Counted from the stretch's first letter, positions 8,459 through 16,852 are shown. The stretch: 64,000 nt of DNA from Mesorhizobium sp. CU3 (GCF_006442965.1 NZ_VFWX01000020.1:62001-126000); one strand, 5' to 3'. Made by a program: numbers and translations. The notes: generated by a model from the letters alone, not told the origin.

Positions 8459-10624
8459 TCAAAACGCCTCGCGAACCCAGGTGTCGCTGAACAGCAGGCG
8501 GTAGGCCCAGCCGATGCTGACATTGGTCGCCACCGGCTTCGAATGGGCGACATAGTCCTCGTAGATCGGCCTCATCCTGGCATAGAAGGCCGGGTCGAGC
8601 ACGACCAGGCCGTTTTCGCTGTCATGGACAAAGCTGCGGTTGTTGAGGTTGACCGAGGAGATCGCCACCAGCCGTTCGTCGATCATCATGATCTTGGCAT
8701 GCAGCACGACATCCGGCGCCTTGAATTCGCGGATCGAGATGCGGTCGCCGTATTTCTCGACGAAGAGCTTGTTGAGCGCGGTCAGGAAGCTGCCGCCGAT
8801 ATCGCCTTTGAGGTCGATGCGGCCGACGACGTCGATCTTGACGCCGCGCGCCAGCGCGCGGTCGACGGCGCGGGCGATGGCCGGCGTCAGGTTGAGATAG
8901 GGATTGACGATCTCGATGCGATGCTTGGCGGTGTCGATCAGCTCGACGAAATAATTCTCCAGCGCATGTCCGTCCTCATAAGGCACGGAAATGAAATGCC
9001 GCGCCACGCCCTGCGGTGGGCGGGCGGTCGCTTTCACTGGAATGGAGAACGGCCGCGACAGATTGGTGTCGGCGTCGCGCAGCCAGATCGTCGACAGATG
9101 CGCAGCCAGCGTCTCGACCGTCGCCTGGTCGGCGATCTCGATGTCGAAGTCGCTCCAGTTGGAATAGTAGTTCAGCGAAAAGCCGTCGGTCTTGCCGTAT
9201 TGCTCGAGGTCCGGATAGCGGGTGAGGTCGACCGGCTTGTGGAACAGGAAGCCGTCATGGATGTTGCGGCCGCCGATGATGACGCGCGAGCGTCCGGGCT
9301 GTTCGGCGAGCGTCGCCAGCATCTTGACATGGTGGACCTTGTGCAACTGTGAGATCTGCTCGTCGAAGGGCGCGCCGTGGTCGGCCTGCCAGCGATATTC
9401 CTGCAGCTCGACATTGGGGAACTCGGCGGCCAGCCTGTGCAGCATGGCGTCGTCCTTGTCGCGCTCCAGCACGTCGGTCACCAGGATGCGCACCTTGGTG
9501 CCAAGTGCTGCGTGATGGCGTATCAGCCGTTCCATGATGCGGCCGGAGAAGTCGGCCTTGAACTCCAGCGATGACAGATAGATCAGCTTCAGCTTCGGCG
9601 CGTTGGAGAAGTCGAGCGGCAGTTCGGGGTCGGCCTTGTCGATGGTGCTGTCGGACAGCGTCCTGCCGAGCAGCGCCTCGACCTTGGCGTTGAAGCCGTC
9701 GCGCGATTTGCGCAGCAAGGCGGGATTGCCGATGGGCAGGGCGCAGGTCTGCGACAACCAGCGGCTGGCGTAGAAGACGCGGTCGAGCGCGTCGAGCCCG
9801 GCGGGATCCGGAACCGGGCAGCGGTCGTAGCGGCTGTCCAGGGACGCTATCCAGGGATCGGCGGTCTCCTCGCGCAGCAGCGTCAGCGGCGCGCCAGATG
9901 GCGCCAGGCGCGAGGTGACGCTGAGGTCGCAACGGGTCAGCGCCTCGTCCGGAAACAGGCTGGCGGATGCTTCGCCGGCCGGCAGGCTGAGGTGGAAGGC
10001 GGCGCCCCTGGCGATGGTGCTTGACCGGCCCGAAGCGCGGACGGCGAGAGGACCGTCGCAGGCGCCGCCGATCTCGACCGGCTGCTGCCCGGCCTGGCGC
10101 AGCACGATCTCTACCGAGCGTGCCTCAAGCCCGGAGAAACTGAAGGTCTTGGGCTGGAGCGGTCGCGCGGCGGCTTCGAGATAAAGCGTCTGGCGCGACA
10201 TGCGCCAGCGTTCGCCGAAATTGCCTTCGCCGGGTCGGCCGGCCGTCGGCGCCAGCTCGGTCTTGTCGAGTGGCTTCGCCAATCGCTGCAGCGCCGGATA
10301 GGTGGCGTGAAAACCGCTGTTCTGCACATCGCGCCAGTCGCGGCCGAAGCGGCCCGTGCCGTTGGTGCGGTCGAGCGCATCCAGGCGGCTTTGTGCAAGC
10401 AGCGCCTGGAATTGCTTGTCATAGGTGCTGTCGGGATCGCCGGCGAAATAGTGCGTGGTGGCGATCTCCGCGCCGGTGCCGTCCGCCGAGATCGGTAGGC
10501 GGCTGCAGGCGTCATCACCCGGGAAGAAGGCGCAAGCCGAATGTCCGGGCATGCCGGCGCAGCCGCCGAACGCGGTCAATGCCAACCCCAGGAAAAGTTT
10601 CGCCGCGATGGACTTCACGCTCAT
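8459..10624 (-). CDS. Phospholipase D-like lipoprotein
   Basis: 721-residue predicted lipoprotein: signal peptide MSVKSIAAKLFLGLALTAFG with the lipidated cysteine at C22. The C-terminal half has two PLD-type (HKD) modules. The second is canonical (H642-x-K644-x4-D649 in HAKIMMIDERLVAISSVNLN). The first keeps H432 and K434 and the following GGRN, but the aspartate position is leucine. The N-terminal 350 residues have no family I recognise. PLD enzymes use paired histidines for phosphodiester hydrolysis or transfer (phospholipase D, cardiolipin synthase). The start overlaps the stop of the upstream PLA2-like gene by four bases (ATGA), so translation is probably coupled. An open frame extends further upstream but only inside that gene. 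Confidence 0.8.
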   Translation of the reverse strand: MSVKSIAAKLFLGLALTAFGGCAGMPGHSACAFFPGDDACSRLPISADGTGAEIATTHYFAGDPDSTYDKQFQALLAQSRLDALDRTNGTGRFGRDWRDVQNSGFHATYPALQRLAKPLDKTELAPTAGRPGEGNFGERWRMSRQTLYLEAAARPLQPKTFSFSGLEARSVEIVLRQAGQQPVEIGGACDGPLAVRASGRSSTIARGAAFHLSLPAGEASASLFPDEALTRCDLSVTSRLAPSGAPLTLLREETADPWIASLDSRYDRCPVPDPAGLDALDRVFYASRWLSQTCALPIGNPALLRKSRDGFNAKVEALLGRTLSDSTIDKADPELPLDFSNAPKLKLIYLSSLEFKADFSGRIMERLIRHHAALGTKVRILVTDVLERDKDDAMLHRLAAEFPNVELQEYRWQADHGAPFDEQISQLHKVHHVKMLATLAEQPGRSRVIIGGRNIHDGFLFHKPVDLTRYPDLEQYGKTDGFSLNYYSNWSDFDIEIADQATVETLAAHLSTIWLRDADTNLSRPFSIPVKATARPPQGVARHFISVPYEDGHALENYFVELIDTAKHRIEIVNPYLNLTPAIARAVDRALARGVKIDVVGRIDLKGDIGGSFLTALNKLFVEKYGDRISIREFKAPDVVLHAKIMMIDERLVAISSVNLNNRSFVHDSENGLVVLDPAFYARMRPIYEDYVAHSKPVATNVSIGWAYRLLFSDTWVREAF

Positions 10625-11061
10625 CCCACCGCCTTGTTCATGGCCTTGAGCTGGGCCGGACCGCGCGGCGGCATGAAGCCTTGCGGAAATATCCTGCAGA
10701 CCGGAAAGGCGAAGGTGGCGATAAGCAGTTCCGCCTCGTCGCGCATCCCCATCGGCGCTGTCTTGTCGTCGCGGATCTTTCGCGCCGATGCGACCAGCGC
10801 GCCGTCGCAGTCGCAATGGTTGTGGCGGGCGATGTAGCAGGCGTCATGGACCTGGCAGGCGGCGTCGAGGCGGTCGACCGGCTTTGCCGAGAGATCGCCG
10901 GTGCGGGTGCCCGGCCCGCAATAATTGCCGATCGTGAAAGGCGAAGGTCGCGACATCGCAAAGCGGATCGGTTTCGGCAATTCGGCTTCCGGCACCTTCG
11001 CCCATGGATTGGCGCATGCGGACAGAAGAAGCAACGGCAATATGGCAAGAACGGCTCGCAT
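10621..11061 (-). CDS. Phospholipase A2-like lipoprotein
   Basis: 146 residues. A lipoprotein signal (MRAVLAILPLLLLSAC, lipid cysteine C16) precedes a compact cysteine-rich domain matching secreted phospholipase A2: calcium loop YCGPGT (47-52), active-site helix DAACQVHDACY (67-76, catalytic H72 with D73) and the partner motif CDCDGALV (83-90), where D86 aligns with the second catalytic aspartate. Secreted PLA2s cut the sn-2 acyl chain of phospholipids and need calcium; this would act in the periplasm or outer membrane. The gene overlaps the downstream PLD-like gene by four bases. The ATG at 11061 is chosen because the signal peptide starts there; the frame runs open to 11148 without similarity. 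Confidence 0.75.
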   Translation of the reverse strand: MRAVLAILPLLLLSACANPWAKVPEAELPKPIRFAMSRPSPFTIGNYCGPGTRTGDLSAKPVDRLDAACQVHDACYIARHNHCDCDGALVASARKIRDDKTAPMGMRDEAELLIATFAFPVCRIFPQGFMPPRGPAQLKAMNKAVG

Positions 11062-11196
11062 GTTTCGCCGGTTTTTCCGAAAAAATGTCCCCTTGCGTCC
11101 GCTACGAACGCCCCGCTGCCACACTGGCGGACTTTGTGGCAAGCGCAAGGCGGTGCCGGCTGTGATAGGATCGGCGTGAGCGAGGGGAATCTTGGA

Positions 11197-11772
11197 ATGC
11201 GACCGTTTCTTTTAGCGCTGGCGACCGGATATTTTATCGGCGCCTCGAATGCCTTTGCCGCGGACAAGACCGTCCATGACGAGGACCATGGTTTCTCGCT
11301 GACCTTTCCCGAGGGATGGACCAACGAGGGGCCGGCAGGCCATACGATATGGCTCAAGGTCAAATCGGGCAAAGACGCGCTTACCTGCCGGGTGTCGGAG
11401 GGCAGGTACGATCCATCCGATCCGGACAGCCCGGCCGACCCCAAGACTTTCATCGAGAAGGAATGGTCCGCGGACAGCTGGCAGAAGATGGTCGGCGTCG
11501 CCTATGACTCGGCCGACTTCAGCAACGACAGGCTGGCACGGTTCCCCGATGGCTATCCGATTCGAATAGCCGACATGGATTTTCACTACACCGATAGCAA
11601 TGTCGCCTTCTACGGTCGTTCCGTGGTTGGGATTTCGATGCGAGGCACGCATCACGGCCTTGTCGGTTGCGATGTCGCGGGCGACACCGCCGAGGACGCT
11701 CAGCATAGATGGGCGCCGTTGGCGGACGTGGCCGAGAAAGTCGTGGGGTCTTTCGTGCTCGATCCTAGATAA
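11197..11772 (+). CDS. Secreted protein of unknown function
   Basis: 191 residues with a cleavable signal peptide (MRPFLLALATGYFIGASNAFA|AD). The mature part begins HDEDHGFSLTFPEGWTNEG, a layout seen in PsbP-like or DUF1795-like periplasmic proteins that open with a FxFPxGW strand, but I cannot assign a family. Two cysteines (in LTCRVSEG and LVGCDVAG) could pair in the periplasm. It is divergent from the PLA2/PLD operon with 135 bases between start codons, so both may share a promoter region. The ATG follows GAGGGGAATCTTGGA. Confidence 0.6.
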   Translation: MRPFLLALATGYFIGASNAFAADKTVHDEDHGFSLTFPEGWTNEGPAGHTIWLKVKSGKDALTCRVSEGRYDPSDPDSPADPKTFIEKEWSADSWQKMVGVAYDSADFSNDRLARFPDGYPIRIADMDFHYTDSNVAFYGRSVVGISMRGTHHGLVGCDVAGDTAEDAQHRWAPLADVAEKVVGSFVLDPR

Positions 11773-11803
11773 GGATGACGTTTCGTCGAATCGTCATCCT
11801 TAT
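11769..11803 (+). terminator. Stem-loop terminator after the secreted protein gene
   Basis: ATAAGGATGACG and CGTCATCCTTAT form a perfect 12-bp stem that includes the TAA stop codon (11770-11772); CTAATTCTTTGTT follows. The T tract is interrupted. Confidence 0.55.
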
Positions 11804-11817
11804 CTAATTCTTTGTTG

Positions 11818-11867
11818 GAGCATGATCTTCTCCAAAAACCGGTTCCTACTTTTTGGAATCATGCTCT
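11818..11867. repeat. Dispersed AGCATGATC palindromic repeat
   Basis: GAGCATGAT (11819-11827) and ATCATGCTC (11858-11866) are the arms; the interior reads CTCCAAAAACCGG and CTACTTTTTGG. Its right end overlaps the TAG stop codon of the minus-strand LysR gene (11866-11868). Confidence 0.75.
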
Positions 11868-12747
11868 AGGTGAACAATCCGCGCTCCCGCTCCACCGCCT
11901 TGGTGATGAAGCCGGCGACGAGTTGGACGCGGCGCAGCGGCCTCACCGATTCGTGATAGACCAGCCAGTAGGCACGGCGGATGGGCGCGACGATGTCTAC
12001 CGGCACCAGCTCCGGCATCGAGCGGGCGACGAAAGTGTGCAGGATGCCGATGCCGGCGCCCGAGCGGACAGCTTCAGCCTGGCCGAGCGCGGAAGATATG
12101 GCGAAGCTGGTGCGCCAATCCGGGCTGAACTCGGCGGCATAGTCGAGCGAGGGGCTGACGATCAGGTCCGGCACATAACCGATCAGCGTGTGGCGGCCGA
12201 GCTCGGCTGGCGTCTTCGGCAGGCCATTGGCTTCGACGTAAGCACGGGACGCAAACAGACCCAGCGTGTAGTCGACCAGCTTGCCGGCGACCAGCCGTCC
12301 CTCGCTCGGCCGCTCGACGGTGATGGCGATATCGGCCTCGCGCCGTGACAGCGAGAAGGAACGTGGCACCGGCACCAACTGGATGGTGAGCTCGCGATGC
12401 AAGCCGGTCAGCTCGCCCAGGCGCTTGGCGAGGAAAGCGACGCCGAAACCGTCTGGCGCGCCGATGCGCACCGTGCCGGAGACATCGTCGCCTTCGCCGG
12501 CAATGGTCGAACGTGCGGCGATCATGTCGCCTTCCATGCGCTCGGCGATGTCGAGGAAGCGCTCGCCGGCCGGCGTCAGCTCGCTGCCGGTGGTGAGCCG
12601 CCGGAAGAGCTTTGTCCTGAGCGCCTCCTCGAGGGCGGCGATGCGGCGCGAGACGGTGGCGTGGTTCAGTTCCAGGCGCCTGGCTGCGCCGAGGATCTGG
12701 CCGGCGCGGGCCACGGCAAGGAAGATGCGGACGTCATCCCAGTTCAT
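11866..12747 (-). CDS. LysR-family transcriptional regulator, probable regulator of mmsA
   Basis: 293 residues: N-terminal winged helix-turn-helix (WDDVRIFLAVARAGQILGAA ... LNHATVSRRIAALEEAL) and a C-terminal LysR substrate-binding domain. It is divergent from mmsA with 155 bases between the starts, the usual arrangement of a LysR activator and its target, so it probably controls methylmalonate-semialdehyde dehydrogenase; the inducer is unknown. A TTG at 12768 would add seven residues, but the ATG at 12747 begins exactly at the conserved MNWDD helix. I found no convincing T-N11-A box in the divergent region, although TGC-N10-GCA occurs in TGCGGCAATTAATGCA. Confidence 0.85.
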   Translation of the reverse strand: MNWDDVRIFLAVARAGQILGAARRLELNHATVSRRIAALEEALRTKLFRRLTTGSELTPAGERFLDIAERMEGDMIAARSTIAGEGDDVSGTVRIGAPDGFGVAFLAKRLGELTGLHRELTIQLVPVPRSFSLSRREADIAITVERPSEGRLVAGKLVDYTLGLFASRAYVEANGLPKTPAELGRHTLIGYVPDLIVSPSLDYAAEFSPDWRTSFAISSALGQAEAVRSGAGIGILHTFVARSMPELVPVDIVAPIRRAYWLVYHESVRPLRRVQLVAGFITKAVERERGLFT

Positions 12748-12902
12748 GGGAAAGGCTTCTTTCGACAATCATCATTTGCGGCAATTAATGCACATGCTGT
12801 CCTCGTTGTCTATTTTCCGCACAACGGTTGCGTTCTCCCTCGCGTTGCGTTCGTGCCGGCAAAGGCGGACAATGCGCCATCACCAAAACAGGGAGAGAAA
12901 CC

Positions 12903-14399
12903 ATGATCGAATACGGTCATTTCATCGGCGGCAAGCGTGTCGCCGGCACCAGCGGCCGCAAGCAGGATGTGATGCAGCCGATGGATGGCTCCGTGCGCGG
13001 CACGGTGGCGCTGGCCTCGCAGGCGGAATTGCGCGCGGCGGTCGAGAATGCCAAGGCGGCGCAGCCCAAGTGGGCGGCCACCAACCCGCAGCGCCGCGTG
13101 CGCGTGCTGATGAAGTTTCTCGAACTGGTCCAGCGCGACTATGACGAACTGGCCGACATCCTGGCGCGCGAGCACGGCAAGACCATCGCCGACGCCAAGG
13201 GCGACATCCAGCGCGGCCTCGAAGTGGTCGAAGTCTGCATCGGTGCGCCGCATATGATGAAGGGCGAATTCACCGATGGCGCCGGCCCCGGCATCGACGT
13301 CTATTCGATGCGCCAGCCGCTCGGCGTCGTCGCCGGCATCACCCCGTTCAACTTCCCGGCGATGATCCCGCTGTGGAAGATCGCGCCGGCCATCGCCTGC
13401 GGCAACGCCTTCATCCTGAAGCCGTCCGAGCGTGATCCGGGCGTGCCGATCCGCATCGCGGAACTCTTCATCGAGGCCGGCCTGCCGGCGGGTATCCTCA
13501 ACGTCGTCAACGGCGACAAGGAAGTGGTCGACGCCATCCTCGACGATCCGGACATCAAGGCCGTCGGCTTCGTCGGCTCGACGCCGATCGCGCACTACAT
13601 CTATTCGCGCGGCACTGCCGCCGGCAAGCGCGTGCAGTGCTTCGGCGGCGCCAAGAACCATATGATCATCATGCCTGACGCCGATATGGACCAGACGGTC
13701 GATGCCCTCATCGGCGCCGGCTACGGCTCGGCCGGCGAACGCTGCATGGCGATCTCGGTTGCCGTCCCGGTCGGCAACGACACCGCCAACCGGCTCATGG
13801 AAAAGCTGGTGCCGCGCGTGGAAAGCCTGAAGGTCGGTCCCTCGACCGATTCCGCCGCCGATTTCGGCCCGCTGGTGACGGCGCAGGCACTGGAGCGCGT
13901 CAAGGGTTACGTCGATATCGGCGTCAAGGAAGGCGCCAAGCTCGTCGTCGACGGTCGCGGCTTCAAGATGCAGGGCTATGAGAACGGCTACTATATGGGT
14001 GGCTGCCTGTTCGACAACGTCACCGCCGACATGCGCATCTACAAGGAAGAGATCTTCGGGCCGGTGCTCTCGGTGGTGCGCGCGCCGCGCTACGAGGATG
14101 CGATCAAGCTCGCCAACGACCACGAGATGGGCAACGGCGTCGCCATCTTCACCCGCGACGGCGACGCTGCGCGTGACTTTGCGAGCCGTGTTCAGGTCGG
14201 CATGGTCGGCGTCAACGTGCCGATCCCGGTTCCGATCGCCTATTACACCTTCGGCGGCTGGAAGGCGTCGTCCTTCGGCGACTTGAACCAGCACGGCCCG
14301 GACGCCTTCCGCTTCTACACCAAGACCAAGACGGTCACCTCGCGCTGGCCGTCCGGTATCAAGGACGGCGCTGAGTTCGTCATTCCGACGATGAACTGA
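12903..14399 (+). CDS. mmsA: CoA-acylating methylmalonate-semialdehyde dehydrogenase
   Basis: 498-residue aldehyde dehydrogenase converting methylmalonate semialdehyde (from valine) or malonate semialdehyde (from myo-inositol or beta-alanine) to propionyl-CoA or acetyl-CoA with NAD+ and CoA. The ALDH fold is complete: GVVAGITPFNFPAMIPLWK, the cofactor motif GFVGSTPIA and the catalytic cysteine C281 in SAGERCMAIS. The position before it is arginine, as in the CoA-acylating MmsA class. GGGAGAG lies just before the ATG at 12903. The divergent LysR gene is the likely regulator. Its last 15 codons recur 52 bases downstream of the stop. Confidence 0.95.
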   Translation: MIEYGHFIGGKRVAGTSGRKQDVMQPMDGSVRGTVALASQAELRAAVENAKAAQPKWAATNPQRRVRVLMKFLELVQRDYDELADILAREHGKTIADAKGDIQRGLEVVEVCIGAPHMMKGEFTDGAGPGIDVYSMRQPLGVVAGITPFNFPAMIPLWKIAPAIACGNAFILKPSERDPGVPIRIAELFIEAGLPAGILNVVNGDKEVVDAILDDPDIKAVGFVGSTPIAHYIYSRGTAAGKRVQCFGGAKNHMIIMPDADMDQTVDALIGAGYGSAGERCMAISVAVPVGNDTANRLMEKLVPRVESLKVGPSTDSAADFGPLVTAQALERVKGYVDIGVKEGAKLVVDGRGFKMQGYENGYYMGGCLFDNVTADMRIYKEEIFGPVLSVVRAPRYEDAIKLANDHEMGNGVAIFTRDGDAARDFASRVQVGMVGVNVPIPVPIAYYTFGGWKASSFGDLNQHGPDAFRFYTKTKTVTSRWPSGIKDGAEFVIPTMN

Positions 14400-14451
14400 C
14401 CGGACGGTTCCCCGTTCGCGCGTCCTCGCCTTCGGCTGCGGGCGCGCGGCA

Positions 14452-14496
14452 GGCATCAAGGACGGCGCGGAATTCGTCATCCCGACGATGAACTGA
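14452..14496 (+). repeat. Second copy of the last 15 codons of mmsA
   Basis: Bases 14452-14496 repeat bases 14355-14399 (GIKDGAEFVIPTMN plus stop) with only four differences, GGT/GGC, GCT/GCG, GAG/GAA and ATT/ATC, all at third codon positions and all synonymous. No start codon or upstream mmsA sequence accompanies the copy. It looks like the displaced end of a related mmsA allele. Confidence 0.85.
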
Positions 14497-14552
14497 GCGA
14501 TTACCGCCTGCGCGCTATGAGCGCGTGGGTGTCAATCAGATCGAGAACGAAG

Positions 14553-14584
14553 AGCCCGGCCGTCGCGCCGGGCTTTTCTTTTTT
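14553..14584 (+). terminator. Rho-independent terminator after mmsA
   Basis: AGCCCGGC (14553-14560), loop CGTCGC, GCCGGGCT (14567-14574), followed by an almost pure T tract (TTTTCTTTTTT). It is the strongest intrinsic terminator in the first half of the window and lies beyond the duplicated mmsA tail. Confidence 0.85.
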
Positions 14585-14714
14585 GCGAACTGTGTGCGCC
14601 TTCATGGAACCAACTGCCCATCCTTGGTCTTATTCCGCATTCCTGCCATGCGAGCAGGTTTATTGAACCGCGCCGGTGCAGCCGGGGTCCACGTCCGGCG
14701 CGAGGAGGTGTCGA

Positions 14715-15020
14715 ATGACACGGTATGTTTGGGCGGCAGTGGTCGCCGCGGCGGTGGCGGTCTCCGCCGAAGCGGCTCAGGCGCAGGCAGGGTCGCAATG
14801 CGCGCCGCGCGCCGATATCGTCAAGGCGCTTGGCGACAAGTATCACGAAAGCGTGGCAGGGCGCGGGCTGATCAATCCGAACGTCGTGCTGGAAATCTTC
14901 GTTTCCGAGCAGGGCAGCTGGACCGTGGTTGCGTCCGACATCAAGGGGCAGAGCTGCGTCATGTCGGTCGGCGAGGGGTGGGACAGCCCGACGATCACCG
15001 CGGCGATACCCGGCGCCTGA
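14715..15020 (+). CDS. Small secreted protein of unknown function
   Basis: 101 residues with a signal peptide (MTRYVWAAVVAAAVAVSAEA, cleavage near AQA). The mature domain (about 75 residues) has two cysteines (SQCAPR and QSCVMSVG), probably a disulfide, and the pattern LGDKYHESVAGRGL ... VLEIFVSEQGSWTVV, found in small alphaproteobacterial periplasmic proteins annotated as hypothetical. A very good RBS (GAGGAGG, 14702-14708) fixes the ATG. The gene follows the mmsA terminator and precedes the convergent GntR gene, so it is monocistronic. Confidence 0.75.
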   Translation: MTRYVWAAVVAAAVAVSAEAAQAQAGSQCAPRADIVKALGDKYHESVAGRGLINPNVVLEIFVSEQGSWTVVASDIKGQSCVMSVGEGWDSPTITAAIPGA

Positions 15021-15079
15021 GAACTCGCCGTCGAGCGCCCGCCACGGTAGGTTGCGCACGGCTTGCCATTCACCGTTGC

Positions 15080-15126
15080 GCAAGCTTGCGGACGGAAAAC
15101 CGCTTTAAACTTTTCCTGGAATTGCT
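15080..15126. repeat. Dispersed repeat (GGACGGAAAACCG / CCTGGAATTGC)
   Basis: It shares the GCGGACGGAAAACCG motif and the right arm GGAATTGC with the element at 652-693; the left arm is degenerate. The right end touches the TAG stop of the minus-strand GntR gene (15127-15129). Confidence 0.55.
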
Positions 15127-15798
15127 CTAACGCGTCGCTGCCACCTCGGCATGGCCGCGCAGCAGCGCGATGAGTTTCTTGGCGTCCTTGGCGGCGGCTT
15201 CCTCGTCGCCGTCGAGGATCGAGCGGATCAGCGCGACGTGGTGCTCGGCCGATTCGGCAAGCCCTGTGTCGGCCTTATAGCGATACCAGAAGCGGCGGCT
15301 GTGGGTCTGCAAGGGGGCGGCGACGCGCGCCGCGAAGGGGTTGTCGGCGGCCATGGCGAGCGCCTCGTCGAGCGCCTTGTCGGCCTGGATGAAGGCAAGC
15401 ACGTTGCCCGAGATCACCGCTTTTTGCATCGCGAGCGCCGCCTCGTGAAACAGGTCGGCAGCCTCGCGGGTGACGAAGCGGGCGGCCGAGCGGGCGAGCA
15501 CCACTTCGATGCCGCGCCTGGCGTCCAGCACCCGCAGCCAGTCGCCGGCGTGCAGCGGCGCGACCGCGATGCCGGCGCGGGGCCGTATGTCGAGAAGTCC
15601 CTCCCAGGCGAGCCGCTGGATCGCCTCGCGCACCGGGGTGCGGCCGAGACCGAGCTTGTCGATCAGCGCGCCTTCGGTGACGAAGCTCGACGGCGCCAGC
15701 TCAAGCGTGACGATCATGTGCTCCAGCGCGCGATAGGCTTTGGTCGCCGCCGGCGCGAAGGTCGTGCTTGCGTCAGCGGATATCAGTGGTGAGATCAA
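15127..15798 (-). CDS. GntR/FCD-family regulator of the hydroxyproline genes
   Basis: 223 residues: N-terminal winged helix (KAYRALEHMIVTLELAPSSF ... LGLGRTPVREAIQRLAWEGL) and a C-terminal all-helical FCD ligand domain. FCD regulators usually bind a carboxylate through a metal site. It is divergent from the DapA-like, oxidase and epimerase genes, and two AT-rich palindromes lie between them. It is therefore probably the repressor of hydroxyproline catabolism, derepressed by a pathway metabolite. The start is a TTG with AGGAG 8 bases upstream; no ATG precedes the DNA-binding domain. Confidence 0.85.
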   Translation of the reverse strand: MISPLISADASTTFAPAATKAYRALEHMIVTLELAPSSFVTEGALIDKLGLGRTPVREAIQRLAWEGLLDIRPRAGIAVAPLHAGDWLRVLDARRGIEVVLARSAARFVTREAADLFHEAALAMQKAVISGNVLAFIQADKALDEALAMAADNPFAARVAAPLQTHSRRFWYRYKADTGLAESAEHHVALIRSILDGDEEAAAKDAKKLIALLRGHAEVAATR

Positions 15799-15810
15799 GG
15801 GGCGGGCTCC

Positions 15811-15831
15811 TGATATATTTTTCGTATATCA
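15811..15831. promoter_or_regulatory. Operator-like palindrome, TGATATA-N7-TATATCA
   Basis: A perfect 7+7 inverted repeat 12 bases upstream of the GntR-family start codon. Its placement suits autoregulation. Confidence 0.65.
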
Positions 15832-15876
15832 TAAGGGATTCAGCATTGACGGGCCAGCTTTTAATAGATATATGAC

Positions 15877-15886
15877 TGATATATCA
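15877..15886. promoter_or_regulatory. Second operator-like palindrome, TGATATATCA
   Basis: A perfect 10-bp palindrome 15 bases before the DapA-like start codon, with the same half-site (TGATAT) as the site at 15811. Together they look like the binding sites of the adjacent GntR protein on both divergent promoters. Confidence 0.6.
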
Positions 15887-15901
15887 ATTGGAGAGATCGC
15901 C

Positions 15902-16837
15902 ATGTGGACCGGAGTCTTCCCCGCCGTCACGACCAAATTCACCGCCGACGACCGCCTCGACCATGCCGAGATGGAGCGCTGCTACGGGCTGCAGATGGAG
16001 GCCGGATGCGACGGCATCATCGTCTGCGGATCGCTGGGCGAAGGGCCGATGCTGTCGGTTGATGAGAAGATCGACGTGCTGAAGACGGCCCAAAAGGTCG
16101 CCGGCAAGAAGCCGGTGCTGCTGACCATCAACGAGCCCGGCACCCGCGAGGCGGCTGGTATCGCCAAGCGCGCTGCCAAGGAAGGCGCCGATGGGTTGAT
16201 GGTGGTGCCGAGCCCGATCTACCACACCAACCCGGAGGAGACGGTCGCCGCACTCCGGGCGGTGGCCGAGGCCGGCGACCTGCCGGTGATGATCTACTCC
16301 AACCGGCTCGCCTATCGCGTCGATGTCACCGTCGAGCTGATGGAGGAACTGGCGTCGGACGAGCGCTTCGTCGCCATCAAGGAATCGTCCGACGACATTC
16401 GCCGGTCGACCGAGATCATCAACCGCTTCGGCGACCGCTACGACCTCTTCACCGGCGTCGACAATCTGGCCTTTGAGGCACTGTCGGTCGGCGCCATCGG
16501 CTGGGTCGCCGGCCTGGTCACCGCCTTCCCGCGCGAGACCGTCGCCATCTATCAACTGATGCGGCAGGGCCGCCGCGAAGAGGCGCTCAAAATCTACCGC
16601 TGGTTCCGGCCGCTGCTCGACCTCGATGTCTCGACCTATCTGGTCCAAAACATCAAGCTTGCCGAAGTGCTGGCAATCGATACCAATGACCGCGTGCGCA
16701 TGCCGCGTCAGCCGCTGTCGGGCGAGCGCCGCAAAGCCGTCGAGAAGATCGTCCGGGATGCGTTGGCGGTGCGGCCGCAACTGCCGTCGCTCCAGACGTC
16801 TCATCGATCGGCCGACAAGTTGGTGGCAGCCGAATAA
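15902..16837 (+). CDS. DapA-family enzyme, probable 1-pyrroline-4-hydroxy-2-carboxylate deaminase
   Basis: 311-residue class I aldolase of the DapA/NAL superfamily. The Schiff-base lysine is K160 (RFVAIKESSDD) and the catalytic tyrosine is Y132 (MIYSNRLAYRVD); CGSLGEGPMLS replaces the GTTGE phosphate/pyruvate loop. True dihydrodipicolinate synthases sit in other contexts. Here the gene is followed at 15 bases by a D-hydroxyproline-type oxidase and then a 4-hydroxyproline 2-epimerase, so the likely reaction is conversion of pyrroline-hydroxycarboxylate to alpha-ketoglutarate semialdehyde plus ammonia. The C-terminal 20 residues are extra. Start chosen at the ATG after GGAGAG. Confidence 0.85.
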   Translation: MWTGVFPAVTTKFTADDRLDHAEMERCYGLQMEAGCDGIIVCGSLGEGPMLSVDEKIDVLKTAQKVAGKKPVLLTINEPGTREAAGIAKRAAKEGADGLMVVPSPIYHTNPEETVAALRAVAEAGDLPVMIYSNRLAYRVDVTVELMEELASDERFVAIKESSDDIRRSTEIINRFGDRYDLFTGVDNLAFEALSVGAIGWVAGLVTAFPRETVAIYQLMRQGRREEALKIYRWFRPLLDLDVSTYLVQNIKLAEVLAIDTNDRVRMPRQPLSGERRKAVEKIVRDALAVRPQLPSLQTSHRSADKLVAAE

Positions 16838-16852
16838 GGGAAAAGCATTCGC

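Noticed and set aside
15902..16837. Dihydrodipicolinate synthase (lysine pathway)
   Set aside because: The fold and the lysine are shared, but the operon contains hydroxyproline epimerase and a D-amino acid oxidase, and the GTTGE-type loop is changed.
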